From the NCBI RefSeq assembly GCF_000518785.1, contig NZ_JAEG01000012.1, positions 1 to 64,000 on the forward strand: a DNA stretch of 64,000 nucleotides. Reading direction: 5' to 3'. The notes below the pieces were generated by a model. The model was given only the letters and a program-made list of their open reading frames with translations. It was not told the DNA's origin and did not search any database. A program made the position numbers and the translations under genes. This DNA is from Paenirhizobium selenitireducens ATCC BAA-1503. Its GTDB lineage: Bacteria; Pseudomonadota; Alphaproteobacteria; Rhizobiales; Rhizobiaceae. Of the stretch, positions 18,337 to 25,910 are shown in pieces; the first letter of the stretch is position 1, and each line of letters starts with the position of its first letter.

Positions 18337-19687
18337 CACGGCCGGGCGCACCGGCGAAGACCTGATCAGCAAGATCTCCGTCTCGGGTCTGCTTGAGCTC
18401 GACCGTGACAGTGAATCCGTGTGGGTCGATGTCATCCACCGCATGGACGAGGTCTATTCGGAATTGCTGCGCAACGAGACCGATCTCGAGCGCAAGAATG
18501 CAGAGCTCGAAGAAGCGCAGACCTTCATCTCGAGCGTGATTGCCTCGGTCTCCGACATCCTCATCGTCTGCGGCAGCGACGGGGTGATTAAGAAGGCCAA
18601 TCCCGCCTTCCTCACATTGCTCGGCATAAGCGAAAGCGATGTCATCGGCAGCCGCATTTTCGATTATGTCCTGCCTGAAGATCGCGACGAAGCCGAACGC
18701 TTGGCGAGCGCCGGGCAACAGGGCCGGGTGCTGGAGGGCGACCTGCACTTCCGCACCGCCGACGGTCGCGAAGAATGCCTTGCCATGCGCTGCGCCACGC
18801 TGTTCGACGGACGGCGGCGGCGCTTCGGGGCGGTGCTGACAGGTCGGCCCATCAGCGAATTACGGCAAGCCTATCAGGCATTGCATCTTGCGCATCGCGA
18901 ATTGCAGCAGGCCCAAAGACGGTTGATCGAACAGGAGAAGATGGCCAGCCTCGGGCGGCTGGTCGCCGGCGTTGCCCATGAACTGAACAACCCGATCAGC
19001 TTCGTCTACGCCAATATCTACACGCTCGACCGCTACCGGAAGAATCTGGTTCTCTATCTGGACGCCGTCCACAAGGGTGCGGATGCACTGGAGATCGACG
19101 CGCTGCGCAGGAAACTGAAAATCGATTCGATCCTTGCCGATATCGATCCGCTGCTGGAAGGGACGATCGAAGGTGCCGACCGCATCAGCGACATCGTCAA
19201 GAACCTGCGGCGGCTATCGTTCAGCAAGACGGCCGAGCGCCAGCCCGTGGATCTCGACCGCCTGCTGCGTAATGCAGCGCATCTGGCGATCCGGGCCAAG
19301 AACTCGCTTGCCGACGTGGTCATCGACAGCAACCCTGGCTTGATCATCAATGCGCATGAGGGGCAGATCCACCAAATCGTGGTCAACCTGATCGACAATG
19401 CGCTGGATGCCATCGCCCGGTGTGCGAACCCAAAACTCCGCATCACCGCCGCCCGTCTGGAATCGGTCATCGAGATCCGCATTGTGGACAACGGACCCGG
19501 CATTGCCGAAAGCGACATGGGAAAGATATTCGAACCGTTCTTCACCACGAAATCTGTCGGTGAGGGGACCGGGCTTGGCCTGTGGATCAGCTTTTCGATT
19601 GTCGAGGACTACGGAGGCACGATCACGGCGCACAACAGTGACGCCGGCGGTGCCGAATTCCGCGTTATGCTGCCACTGGATGGCTAG
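18320..19687 (+). CDS. hoxJ: HoxJ/HupT hydrogenase sensor histidine kinase
   Basis: The 455-residue soluble kinase has a coiled coil (40-70), a PAS domain (about 68-180), the phospho-acceptor H220 (LVAGVAHELNNP), and an HATPase domain ending GTGLGLWISFS...GGAEFRVMLPLDG. It has no membrane segments. In known systems it is controlled by the regulatory hydrogenase HupUV/HoxBC; no such genes occur here. Its TAG stop (19685-19687) lies exactly at the start of the IS630 terminal repeat, so the last codons may have been replaced by the insertion, though the length is close to family norm. Confidence 0.9.
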   Translation: MTRLSDTAGRTGEDLISKISVSGLLELDRDSESVWVDVIHRMDEVYSELLRNETDLERKNAELEEAQTFISSVIASVSDILIVCGSDGVIKKANPAFLTLLGISESDVIGSRIFDYVLPEDRDEAERLASAGQQGRVLEGDLHFRTADGREECLAMRCATLFDGRRRRFGAVLTGRPISELRQAYQALHLAHRELQQAQRRLIEQEKMASLGRLVAGVAHELNNPISFVYANIYTLDRYRKNLVLYLDAVHKGADALEIDALRRKLKIDSILADIDPLLEGTIEGADRISDIVKNLRRLSFSKTAERQPVDLDRLLRNAAHLAIRAKNSLADVVIDSNPGLIINAHEGQIHQIVVNLIDNALDAIARCANPKLRITAARLESVIEIRIVDNGPGIAESDMGKIFEPFFTTKSVGEGTGLGLWISFSIVEDYGGTITAHNSDAGGAEFRVMLPLDG

Positions 19688-20621
19688 AGCATATCCTGTT
19701 CAATCCGGGCCATATCCAGCAGCCCTGAAGTAGTTTGCGCATTCTGTCGGCGTGAAGCGGGGCATCAATGCGCCGACCGCGTCCCGCAAAGCATCGATCT
19801 TTCGCTCTGCTCGAGCCCGCAACATGGCCTCTAATTTTGAGAAGGCGTTCTCAATGGGATTGAAGTCGGGGCAGTGGGGCGGCAGGAACACTTGCTCGAC
19901 ATAGGCCAGGAAGACGTTGCCGTTCATCGCTCCGTCGTAGACAAACGGCGCGGTCATGCCGGTCAGGCGCAGAGCACCGGTGAATGTCATTGTCTTCCAG
20001 TGTCCGTGCGGCACGCCAGCTCGACAGCGCTCGCCTCGAATTGCACGGCCGCGCAGCCGTGCCATCTTCGTTGAAAGACCGATCTCTTCTATGAAGATCA
20101 GCTTTTGCGGATCGAGATCGAGCTGCTCATCAAACCAGGCGCGCTGGCGCTTCAGGACGTCCGGCCGATCCGGCTCCAATGCGTGTGCGGACTTTTTAAA
20201 TGCCCAGCCGCGACCACGCAGCCAGGCACCGAGCGCGCTTCGGCTGATGCTGACCTGCCGTTCAGCCGACAGGCGCTCGACCATTTCATCGAGCGTTACG
20301 TCCCGGCGATCGTCGATCGTTTCGACAACAAACGCCTCGTGAGCGTCCAGAAGGGAAGGTCGTTTCCAACCCCTCGGCCGCGGTGTTGGCTCGCCCTTTG
20401 CCGCTCGTGCAATCCATCGGATCGCCGTGGAAACCCCAACCCCGAACCGACCGGCAGCCGGGCGGGCAGACATGCCGGTAGCTGAAGCCTTCAAGACGCG
20501 GATCCGAAGATCATCGCTCAGTGCTCGTGCCATCATCAACCGCCTATTCGTAGACATGTTGATCAGCTTCGGTCGCTCTCGTCACATCACGTTTGATTCA
20601 TCAATCGCAGGATCTGCTCTA
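19685..20621 (-). mobile_element. IS630-family element, defective
   Basis: Ends read TAGAGCATATCCTG at the left (19685 onward) and, on the opposite strand, TAGAGCAGATCCTG at the right (20608-20621): inverted repeats with one mismatch over 14 bases. The TA dinucleotides at both ends fit the TA target duplication of IS630. Length is about 937 bp, shorter than usual because the transposase gene carries a deletion. It sits between hoxJ and nnrU. Confidence 0.85.
19700..20533 (-). pseudogene. IS630 transposase with internal catalytic deletion
   Basis: The reading frame is open for 277 codons from MARALSDD (an upstream ATG at 20557 would add eight), with the family N-terminal helix-turn-helix (ARPAAGRFGVGVSTAIRWI) and the C-terminal NPIENAFSKLEAML with the third acidic residue. 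However, YVEQVF runs straight into LPPHCPDFNP. The roughly 35 residues that normally lie between, including the second catalytic Asp (MDNLGSH-type block), are missing in frame. The first acidic residue, usually FIDE, reads FIEE. Catalysis is therefore not expected. Confidence 0.85.
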
Positions 20622-21302
20622 GAAAGTGGTAGCAAGCAGGGGATCGGCGCCGAACAGAAGGGCGTGCCCGCCGGAAAGCAGCCAGCCTGTCATCGCAGCA
20701 GCGGCAAGGGCCGAGAGCAGGAGGGGGCCGTCGACCCGCAGCCGGTTCCGACCCGACAGAACGGCTGCGAAGGGCACGAGCGAGGACGCCCTTGCCATTT
20801 GCTCGAAGCGTGCACCGAGGCGTTTGCGGGCGCGACGGTCTAGAAGCACGAAACCCGAGACGGTGAACAGTGCGAGCCCGCCGAACAGGATCAGCAAGCG
20901 CAGGTCGCCGTTCGGCACCAGGTGGCCGAGCGACCAGAACAGGAAGCCCCAGAGCACCGGATGGCGGGTAACCGTGGTGATGGCGCCCGGGCTTGCGTCC
21001 TGCCGCATGGTGATCGACAGGGGATTGGCGCTGACAAGACCGGCCAGCACGAGGAAGACGCCGATCGGCGCGGTGACCAGCGTCACCTTGGCCTGCCAGC
21101 CGGCGGGCTCCCAGAGCGGGATGTGGTCGGTGGCGAGCGCGGCCTGGAACACCCAGGCGAGGACGAGCACCGAGACCAGCGAATAGAGCCCGAGATAGGT
21201 GCGCCGGCCCAGCATGGCAATCGCACCGGCGCGGACCGCCGGAATGGCCGGCACGGAGTGAAGCGCGAGGAAAGCGGCAAGCGCGATCAGCAGATTGGTC
21301 AT
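20619..21302 (-). CDS. nnrU: NnrU-family membrane protein
   Basis: The 227-residue protein starts MTNLLIALAAFLALHSVPAIP and has about six membrane segments, with the family block VTRHPVLWGFLFWSLGHLVPNGD near residue 120. NnrU is linked to nitrite/NO reduction in alphaproteobacteria and resembles NnrU/isoprenylcysteine-methyltransferase-like membrane proteins; its chemical role is not known. Its start is four bases inside the upstream hemerythrin-like gene. Its TAG stop (20619-20621) is formed by the right terminal repeat of the IS630, so the native C-terminus may differ by a few residues. Confidence 0.87.
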   Translation of the reverse strand: MTNLLIALAAFLALHSVPAIPAVRAGAIAMLGRRTYLGLYSLVSVLVLAWVFQAALATDHIPLWEPAGWQAKVTLVTAPIGVFLVLAGLVSANPLSITMRQDASPGAITTVTRHPVLWGFLFWSLGHLVPNGDLRLLILFGGLALFTVSGFVLLDRRARKRLGARFEQMARASSLVPFAAVLSGRNRLRVDGPLLLSALAAAAMTGWLLSGGHALLFGADPLLATTF

Positions 21303-21772
21303 GCCAGGACCAATCGCGGTTCTGGTTCCATCGGGATCAACTGGTCGATCATCGCCTTCTCTGCGGCGACGTGGCGGCGCACGCATTCGAAGAAACCGCG
21401 CAGCATGTAGCCGATGGTCTCGAAGGTCAGGCCGCAATGGCCGCGCAGCATGGCTTTCAGCGTCAGCGAGATCTCCTCCGCGGCCAGCCGGTCGCAGCGG
21501 TGCTCGTTCTTCAGCCGCTCGATCATCATCGCCGTGAAGCAGGAACCGGCGCTGCGGTCGAGGTCGGGGAAAAGCAGCTGCTCTTCGAATTCCTGGGTCC
21601 TCGCCAGCAGCGGCAGGACCGTGTCCGATACCTCGCGGCACTGTTTCTCATTAATGGCGAAGGGCAGGCTGTCGGCCAACTCCTCGAGACTGCGGCAAAG
21701 GCCGAGCAGATCCTCATGGTTCTGCTTCAGAGTGTTCAGTTCCTGTTCGTCGAGGATGCGGTCGGGGTGCAT
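21299..21772 (-). CDS. Hemerythrin-like HHE-domain protein
   Basis: The 157-residue helical protein carries hemerythrin-type ligands: NHEDLLG near residue 16, EFEEQLLFPDLD near 66, LKNEHRCDRLAAEE near 95 and FFECVRRHVAAEKAMI near 135. HHE proteins bind di-iron and several act in NO or oxygen handling or in Fe-S repair. The start at MHPDRILDEQ has an upstream gagg Shine-Dalgarno. It lies between a tiny membrane-protein gene and nnrU, all on the minus strand. Confidence 0.8.
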   Translation of the reverse strand: MHPDRILDEQELNTLKQNHEDLLGLCRSLEELADSLPFAINEKQCREVSDTVLPLLARTQEFEEQLLFPDLDRSAGSCFTAMMIERLKNEHRCDRLAAEEISLTLKAMLRGHCGLTFETIGYMLRGFFECVRRHVAAEKAMIDQLIPMEPEPRLVLA

Positions 21773-21785
21773 GGTAAATTCCTCT

Positions 21786-21941
21786 TCACTGACTGACGAA
21801 AAGCACGGTGGCGATGGCGACCGAGGCGAGCACGGCGGAGATGGTGCCGCCGCGCTGCAGCACACCCATCCGGTAGAGCAGGATCGCAAAGCCGATGATG
21901 ATGGGCGTGGCGACGGTAAGGCCGATCTGGGCGTCAGTCAT
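21786..21941 (-). CDS. 51-residue two-TM small protein
   Basis: MTDAQIGLTVATPIIIGF begins a 51-residue protein with two hydrophobic segments (about 8-23 and 31-48) separated by a short YRMGVLQRGG turn. A gagatt-type Shine-Dalgarno lies upstream. It is first in the minus-strand operon with the hemerythrin-like gene and nnrU, and its start is 54 bp from the shared TTG-N8-CAA box. It may correspond to small proteins annotated beside nnrU in other denitrifiers (NnrT-like), but I cannot confirm that. Confidence 0.6.
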   Translation of the reverse strand: MTDAQIGLTVATPIIIGFAILLYRMGVLQRGGTISAVLASVAIATVLFVSQ

Positions 21942-21994
21942 GGAAGCAATCTCCTTTGATGCTGCGACCTTAACTTGGCGACTGTCATTTTTCT

Positions 21995-22008
21995 TTGTGC
22001 TGCCGCAA
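21995..22008. promoter_or_regulatory. NnrR/FixK-type box, nnrU operon and norE
   Basis: TTGTGCTGCCGCAA (TTG-N8-CAA) lies in the divergent region between the small membrane-protein gene and norE. Class II spacing (start point about 41 bp from the box centre) fits the leftward operon well; rightward it would place the start point at the norE ATG itself. Confidence 0.65.
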
Positions 22009-22043
22009 AGACGCGCCGATCGGCTGTCCCTAAGAAATAGCCC

Positions 22044-22613
22044 ATGATGATGGGAACCAATATTGCAGCGGTCGCCCTGGCGGCCCCGGTCGAGGAGGAG
22101 GAGAGCGACGTTCTCCTGCTCTGGGTGCTCGTGTGGAGCGAGCTTGTCGCCTTCGGGATCCTGATTGGCGCCTTTCTCGTGATGTCGGCCTTCGAACCCG
22201 AGCGGTTCGCCCTGGCGCGCCTGCATCTGAGCCCGGGCCTCGCAGCCATCAACACTGTCGTGCTTCTCACCAGTGGTTGGCAGGCGGCGCTGGCGGTGCG
22301 CCGTACCGCCCCAACCCGGCAGGTCCGTCGCTCGCTGATCGCGGCGGCCCTGCTGGGTTTCGTTTTCCTGGCCGTCAAGCTCTTCGAATATGCCGGAGAG
22401 ATCCGCTATGCCGGAGAAGACACGTTCAGCGGCTTCTTCGAACTCTATTTCATCATCACCGGTTTCCATCTGCTGCACGTGGTGTTCGGTGCGCTCGTCA
22501 TGCTGCTGATCGCCTGGCGGCCGACGCGCGGCAATGTCGTGCTGATCACCACGCTGTGGCATGCGATCGATCTCGTGTGGATCGTCATGTTCCCGATCAT
22601 CTACCTGGCCTGA
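22044..22613 (+). CDS. norE: NorE, cytochrome oxidase subunit III-like
   Basis: The 189-residue protein belongs to the CoxIII family with five membrane segments (e.g. LLLWVLVWSELVAFGILIGAFLV; LYFIITGFHLLHVVFGALV; TTLWHAIDLVWIVMFPIIYLA). In nor operons NorE supports assembly or activity of NO reductase. Start at the first of three consecutive ATG/ATG/ATG codons; the choice among them is uncertain and no strong Shine-Dalgarno is seen. Four bases separate it from norF. Confidence 0.9.
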   Translation: MMMGTNIAAVALAAPVEEEESDVLLLWVLVWSELVAFGILIGAFLVMSAFEPERFALARLHLSPGLAAINTVVLLTSGWQAALAVRRTAPTRQVRRSLIAAALLGFVFLAVKLFEYAGEIRYAGEDTFSGFFELYFIITGFHLLHVVFGALVMLLIAWRPTRGNVVLITTLWHAIDLVWIVMFPIIYLA

Positions 22614-22617
22614 ACCG

Positions 22618-22899
22618 ATGGACCGATTTTCCCAAGAGCGTCTTCACTGGGCCTTCGTCATGGCCAGCGTGCTGGCGGTTGGCGGGGCGATCACGGCGGC
22701 CCTCAGCGGCAACATGCTGGTGCCGATCGCCATCGTTCTCGTGGCAGCACTTGCCAAGGCGCGCATCGTCATTCTCGATTTCATGGGCCTCAGGCGCGTC
22801 GGCGGAGCGTTGCGCTTCGCGCTCGTCGCCTGGCCGCTCACCTTCGTGCTGCTGGCCCTTTCGCGCACCATTCTCGTGGCGATCGCCGCTCCGGTCTGA
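22618..22899 (+). CDS. norF: NorF membrane protein
   Basis: The 93-residue protein has three hydrophobic segments (about 12-30, 32-50 and 65-90) and the family block VLVAALAKARIVILDFMGLR, similar to CoxIV-like small subunits. NorF accompanies NorE in NO-reductase operons. Start at MDRFSQERLHWAF. Confidence 0.88.
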   Translation: MDRFSQERLHWAFVMASVLAVGGAITAALSGNMLVPIAIVLVAALAKARIVILDFMGLRRVGGALRFALVAWPLTFVLLALSRTILVAIAAPV

Positions 22900-22923
22900 G
22901 TTATCGGACCATCGCCCGTTTGT

Positions 22924-22937
22924 TTGCCAAATAGCAA
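22924..22937 (+). promoter_or_regulatory. NnrR/FixK-type box of norCBQD
   Basis: TTGCCAAATAGCAA (TTG-N8-CAA), about 140 bp upstream of norC, just after norF. Confidence 0.7.
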
Positions 22938-23077
22938 AGAAGGCTTTTCATCCGCCGCTAGAAAGGGACCGTCCCGCAGAACGGCATGAGGGGCGGCCAG
23001 GCCGCCGACCGCTGCAGGGGGGATTTCACCAGGCCGGCGGCGGAATGAAAGCTGCGGCGAACGAAAGGACCATGGGG

Positions 23078-23530
23078 ATGGCAGAGCGCCTAACCAAGAC
23101 AGGGGCCCGCAACGTCTTCTATGGCGGGTCCATCTTCTTCTTCACGATCTTCGTGGGCCTGACCGCCCACAGCCACTACTACATCAGAACGACCTCCACC
23201 GACGAGTCCACGCTGACCGACGGCGTGGCGCGCGGCAAGCACGTCTGGGAAAAGAACGCCTGTATCAATTGTCACACCCTGCTCGGCGAAGGCGCCTATT
23301 TCGCCCCCGAACTCGGCAATGTCTGGGTGCGCTGGGGCGGCAAGGACGATCCGGAAGGGGCCCGCGAAACGCTGAAATCCTGGATGGCCGCACAGCCGTC
23401 GGGCGTCGAAGGTCGTCGGCAGATGCCGCAGTTCAACCTGAGCGAACAGGAACTCAACGACCTCGCCGACTTCCTCGAATGGACGAGCCGCATCAAGACG
23501 CAGAAATGGCCGCCGAACGACGCCGGCTGA
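23078..23530 (+). CDS. norC: NorC, cytochrome c subunit of NO reductase
   Basis: The 150-residue protein has one N-terminal membrane anchor (about 12-31) and a periplasmic class I cytochrome c domain with C62-INC65-H66 and methionine ligand in RRQMPQFNLSEQEL. It passes electrons to NorB. The start at 23078 (MAERLTK) has aaagga at the best spacing; an ATG two codons earlier is possible. Confidence 0.96.
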   Translation: MAERLTKTGARNVFYGGSIFFFTIFVGLTAHSHYYIRTTSTDESTLTDGVARGKHVWEKNACINCHTLLGEGAYFAPELGNVWVRWGGKDDPEGARETLKSWMAAQPSGVEGRRQMPQFNLSEQELNDLADFLEWTSRIKTQKWPPNDAG

Positions 23531-23558
23531 GCAAGCGCTGCGACAAGGAGAAGAGACA

Positions 23559-24905
23559 ATGAAATACCAAACCCAAAAGGTCGCGATGCTGTATTTCTAC
23601 GGCGCGCTCGGCCTCTTCCTCGCCCAGGTGCTGTTCGGCGTGCTCGCCGGCACGATCTACGTGCTGCCCAATACGCTGTCCGAACTGTTGCCCTTCAACA
23701 TCGTGCGCATGGTTCATACCAATGCGCTGATCGTCTGGCTGCTCATGGGCTTCATGGGTGCCACCTATTATCTTCTGCCGGAAGAGGCGGAGACGGAACT
23801 CTATAGCCCGAAGCTGGCGATCGCCCAGTTCTGGATCTTCCTGATTGCCGCCGCGGTCGCCGTGGTCGGCTACTTGTTCAAGATCCATGAAGGCCGCGAA
23901 TTCCTGGAGCAGCCCTTCGCCATCAAGGTCGGCATCGTCATCGTCTGCCTGATGTTCCTGTTCAACATCACGCTGACGGTGCTCAAGGGCCGTAAGACCG
24001 TCGTTACCAACATCCTGATCTTCGGGCTGTGGGGCGTGGCGATCTTCTTCCTGTTCGCCTTCTACAATCCGGTCAATCTGGCGCTCGACAAGATGTACTG
24101 GTGGTATGTCGTGCATCTGTGGGTCGAAGGCGTGTGGGAACTGATCATGGCTTCGGTTCTGGCCTTCCTGATGATCAAGCTCAACGGCATCGATCGCGAA
24201 GTGGTCGAGAAGTGGCTCTACGTCATCGTCGGCCTGGCGCTGTTCTCCGGCATTCTCGGCACCGGCCACCACTACTACTGGATCGGCGCCCCGGGATACT
24301 GGCAGTGGATCGGTTCGCTGTTCTCGACGCTCGAGGTCGCCCCCTTCTTCACCATGGTGATCTTCACCTTCGTGATGACCTGGAAGGCCGGCCGCAAGCA
24401 TCCGAACAAGGCTGCCCTTCTGTGGTCGATCGGCTGCTCGGTCATGGCCTTCTTCGGCGCCGGCGTATGGGGTTTCCTCCACACGCTGTCCTCGATCAAC
24501 TACTATACCCATGGCACGCAGGTCACCGCGGCCCATGGCCACCTCGCCTTCTTCGGCGCCTATGTCATGTTGAACCTGGCCATCATGGCCTATGCCATCC
24601 CGGAAATCCGCGGCCGCCAGCCCTATAACCAGTGGCTGTCGATCGCCAGCTTCTGGATGATGTGCACGGCCATGTCGGTGATGACCTTCGCGCTGACCTT
24701 CGCCGGCGTGCTGCAGGTCCATCTGCAGCGGGTGCTCGGCGAAAGTTACATGGCCGTCCAGGATCAGCTCGCGCTGTTCTACTGGGTCCGTCTCGGCTCC
24801 GGCGTCGTGGTTCTGATCTCTGCGCTGATGTTCATCTGGTCGGTGCTCATGCCCGGCAAGGAAAAGGCGCCGGCCTTCGGCGGCGTGGCCGAACCCGCCG
24901 AATGA
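23559..24905 (+). CDS. norB: NorB, catalytic subunit of NO reductase
   Basis: The 448-residue protein has 12 membrane segments and the histidine ligands of the cNOR family: MVHTNALIVWLLMGF (heme b), VVHLWVEGVWELI (non-heme Fe His and the conserved Glu), GTGHHYYWIG and HGHLAFFGAYV. It reduces NO to N2O. It follows norC with a 28-bp gap and a good Shine-Dalgarno (aaggaga). Confidence 0.97.
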   Translation: MKYQTQKVAMLYFYGALGLFLAQVLFGVLAGTIYVLPNTLSELLPFNIVRMVHTNALIVWLLMGFMGATYYLLPEEAETELYSPKLAIAQFWIFLIAAAVAVVGYLFKIHEGREFLEQPFAIKVGIVIVCLMFLFNITLTVLKGRKTVVTNILIFGLWGVAIFFLFAFYNPVNLALDKMYWWYVVHLWVEGVWELIMASVLAFLMIKLNGIDREVVEKWLYVIVGLALFSGILGTGHHYYWIGAPGYWQWIGSLFSTLEVAPFFTMVIFTFVMTWKAGRKHPNKAALLWSIGCSVMAFFGAGVWGFLHTLSSINYYTHGTQVTAAHGHLAFFGAYVMLNLAIMAYAIPEIRGRQPYNQWLSIASFWMMCTAMSVMTFALTFAGVLQVHLQRVLGESYMAVQDQLALFYWVRLGSGVVVLISALMFIWSVLMPGKEKAPAFGGVAEPAE

Positions 24906-24911
24906 TCCAGC

Positions 24912-25040
24912 CTTCTCCCCGTCGGGGAGAAGATGGCCGGCAGGGTCGGGTAAGGGGGTGCTTGTGCCAACGGCCCCCTCATCGCCTCGCCCCCAAGCCT
25001 GTCGACGAATGTTCGACGCTTCTCCCCCAGGGGGGAGAAG
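24912..25040. repeat. Rhizobial-type palindromic intergenic repeat
   Basis: Two TTCTCCCC/GGGGAGAA hairpins bound the element: CTTCTCCCC-gtc-GGGGAGAAG at 24912-24932 and CTTCTCCCCC-ag-GGGGGAGAAG at 25019-25040, with complementary runs AAGGGGG (about 24952) and CCCCCT (about 24974) between them. Elements of this sequence type are scattered in intergenic regions of Rhizobiaceae. This one sits inside the nor operon, between norB and norQ. Confidence 0.75.
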
Positions 25041-25092
25041 CAGTCGGCGAGCCCAGGCCTCACGTCAATATTGCCCAAGAAGGATAGACCCC

Positions 25093-25899
25093 ATGAACCT
25101 CGTGCTCACCAATCCGCCATCGCCCGACATTCCGGCCTATTCGCCGGCCGGAAGCGAATGCGAACTGTTCGAGACGGCCTGGATGCGCCAGCTGCCGCTG
25201 CTGCTCAAGGGACCGACCGGCTGCGGCAAGACGCGTTTCGTCGGGCATATGGCCGCCAAGCTTGGCCTGCCGCTGTCGACCGTTTCCTGCCACGACGACC
25301 TGGCCGCGGCTGACTTGACCGGCCGCTATCTGCTGAAGGGTGGCGACACGGTCTGGGTCGACGGGCCGTTGACGCGGGCCGTGCGCGAGGGCGGCATCTG
25401 CTATCTCGACGAGATCGTCGAAGCCCGCAAGGACGTGGCGGTCGTGCTGCATCCGCTGACCGACGACCGGCGCATCCTGCCGCTGGAGCGCACCGGCGAA
25501 GTGCTGAGCGCTCCGCCCGGCTTCATGCTGGTCGTATCCTACAATCCCGGCTACCAGAATCTCCTGAAGACGCTGAAGCCTTCCACCCGTCAGCGCTTCG
25601 TCGCCATCGAATTCGACTTCCTGCCCAAGGACCGCGAGATTGCCGTCGTCTCGGCGGAAAGCGGCCTTGCCGAGGGCATGGTCGCGCCGCTGGTGGAGCT
25701 TGCCCGCCGGCTGCGTGCGCTGAAGGGCCACGATCTCGAGGAAGGGGTCTCCACCCGCCTTCTGGTCTATTGCGCAAGCCTGATCGATGCCGGCCTCGCG
25801 CCGAGGGATGCGGTCAGGTGCGCCATGATCGAGCCGCTGACCGACGAGCCGGATGTGCGCGCCGCTCTTCTCGAACTGGCGGGTGCGGTCATCCGCTAA
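25093..25899 (+). CDS. norQ: NorQ AAA+ ATPase
   Basis: The 268-residue MoxR-type ATPase has Walker A GPTGCGKTRF (about 40-49) and Walker B GGICYLDEIVEA near 108. With NorD it activates NO reductase by inserting the non-heme iron. Start at MNLVLTNPPS; the stop is 11 bp before norD. Confidence 0.95.
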   Translation: MNLVLTNPPSPDIPAYSPAGSECELFETAWMRQLPLLLKGPTGCGKTRFVGHMAAKLGLPLSTVSCHDDLAAADLTGRYLLKGGDTVWVDGPLTRAVREGGICYLDEIVEARKDVAVVLHPLTDDRRILPLERTGEVLSAPPGFMLVVSYNPGYQNLLKTLKPSTRQRFVAIEFDFLPKDREIAVVSAESGLAEGMVAPLVELARRLRALKGHDLEEGVSTRLLVYCASLIDAGLAPRDAVRCAMIEPLTDEPDVRAALLELAGAVIR

Positions 25900-25910
25900 A
25901 GAGGTGTATC

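Noticed and set aside
16882..19687. HoxA/HoxJ considered as a general NtrBC pair.
   Set aside because: Position after hypX, the soluble PAS kinase and family motifs fit HoxA/HoxJ (HupR/HupT).
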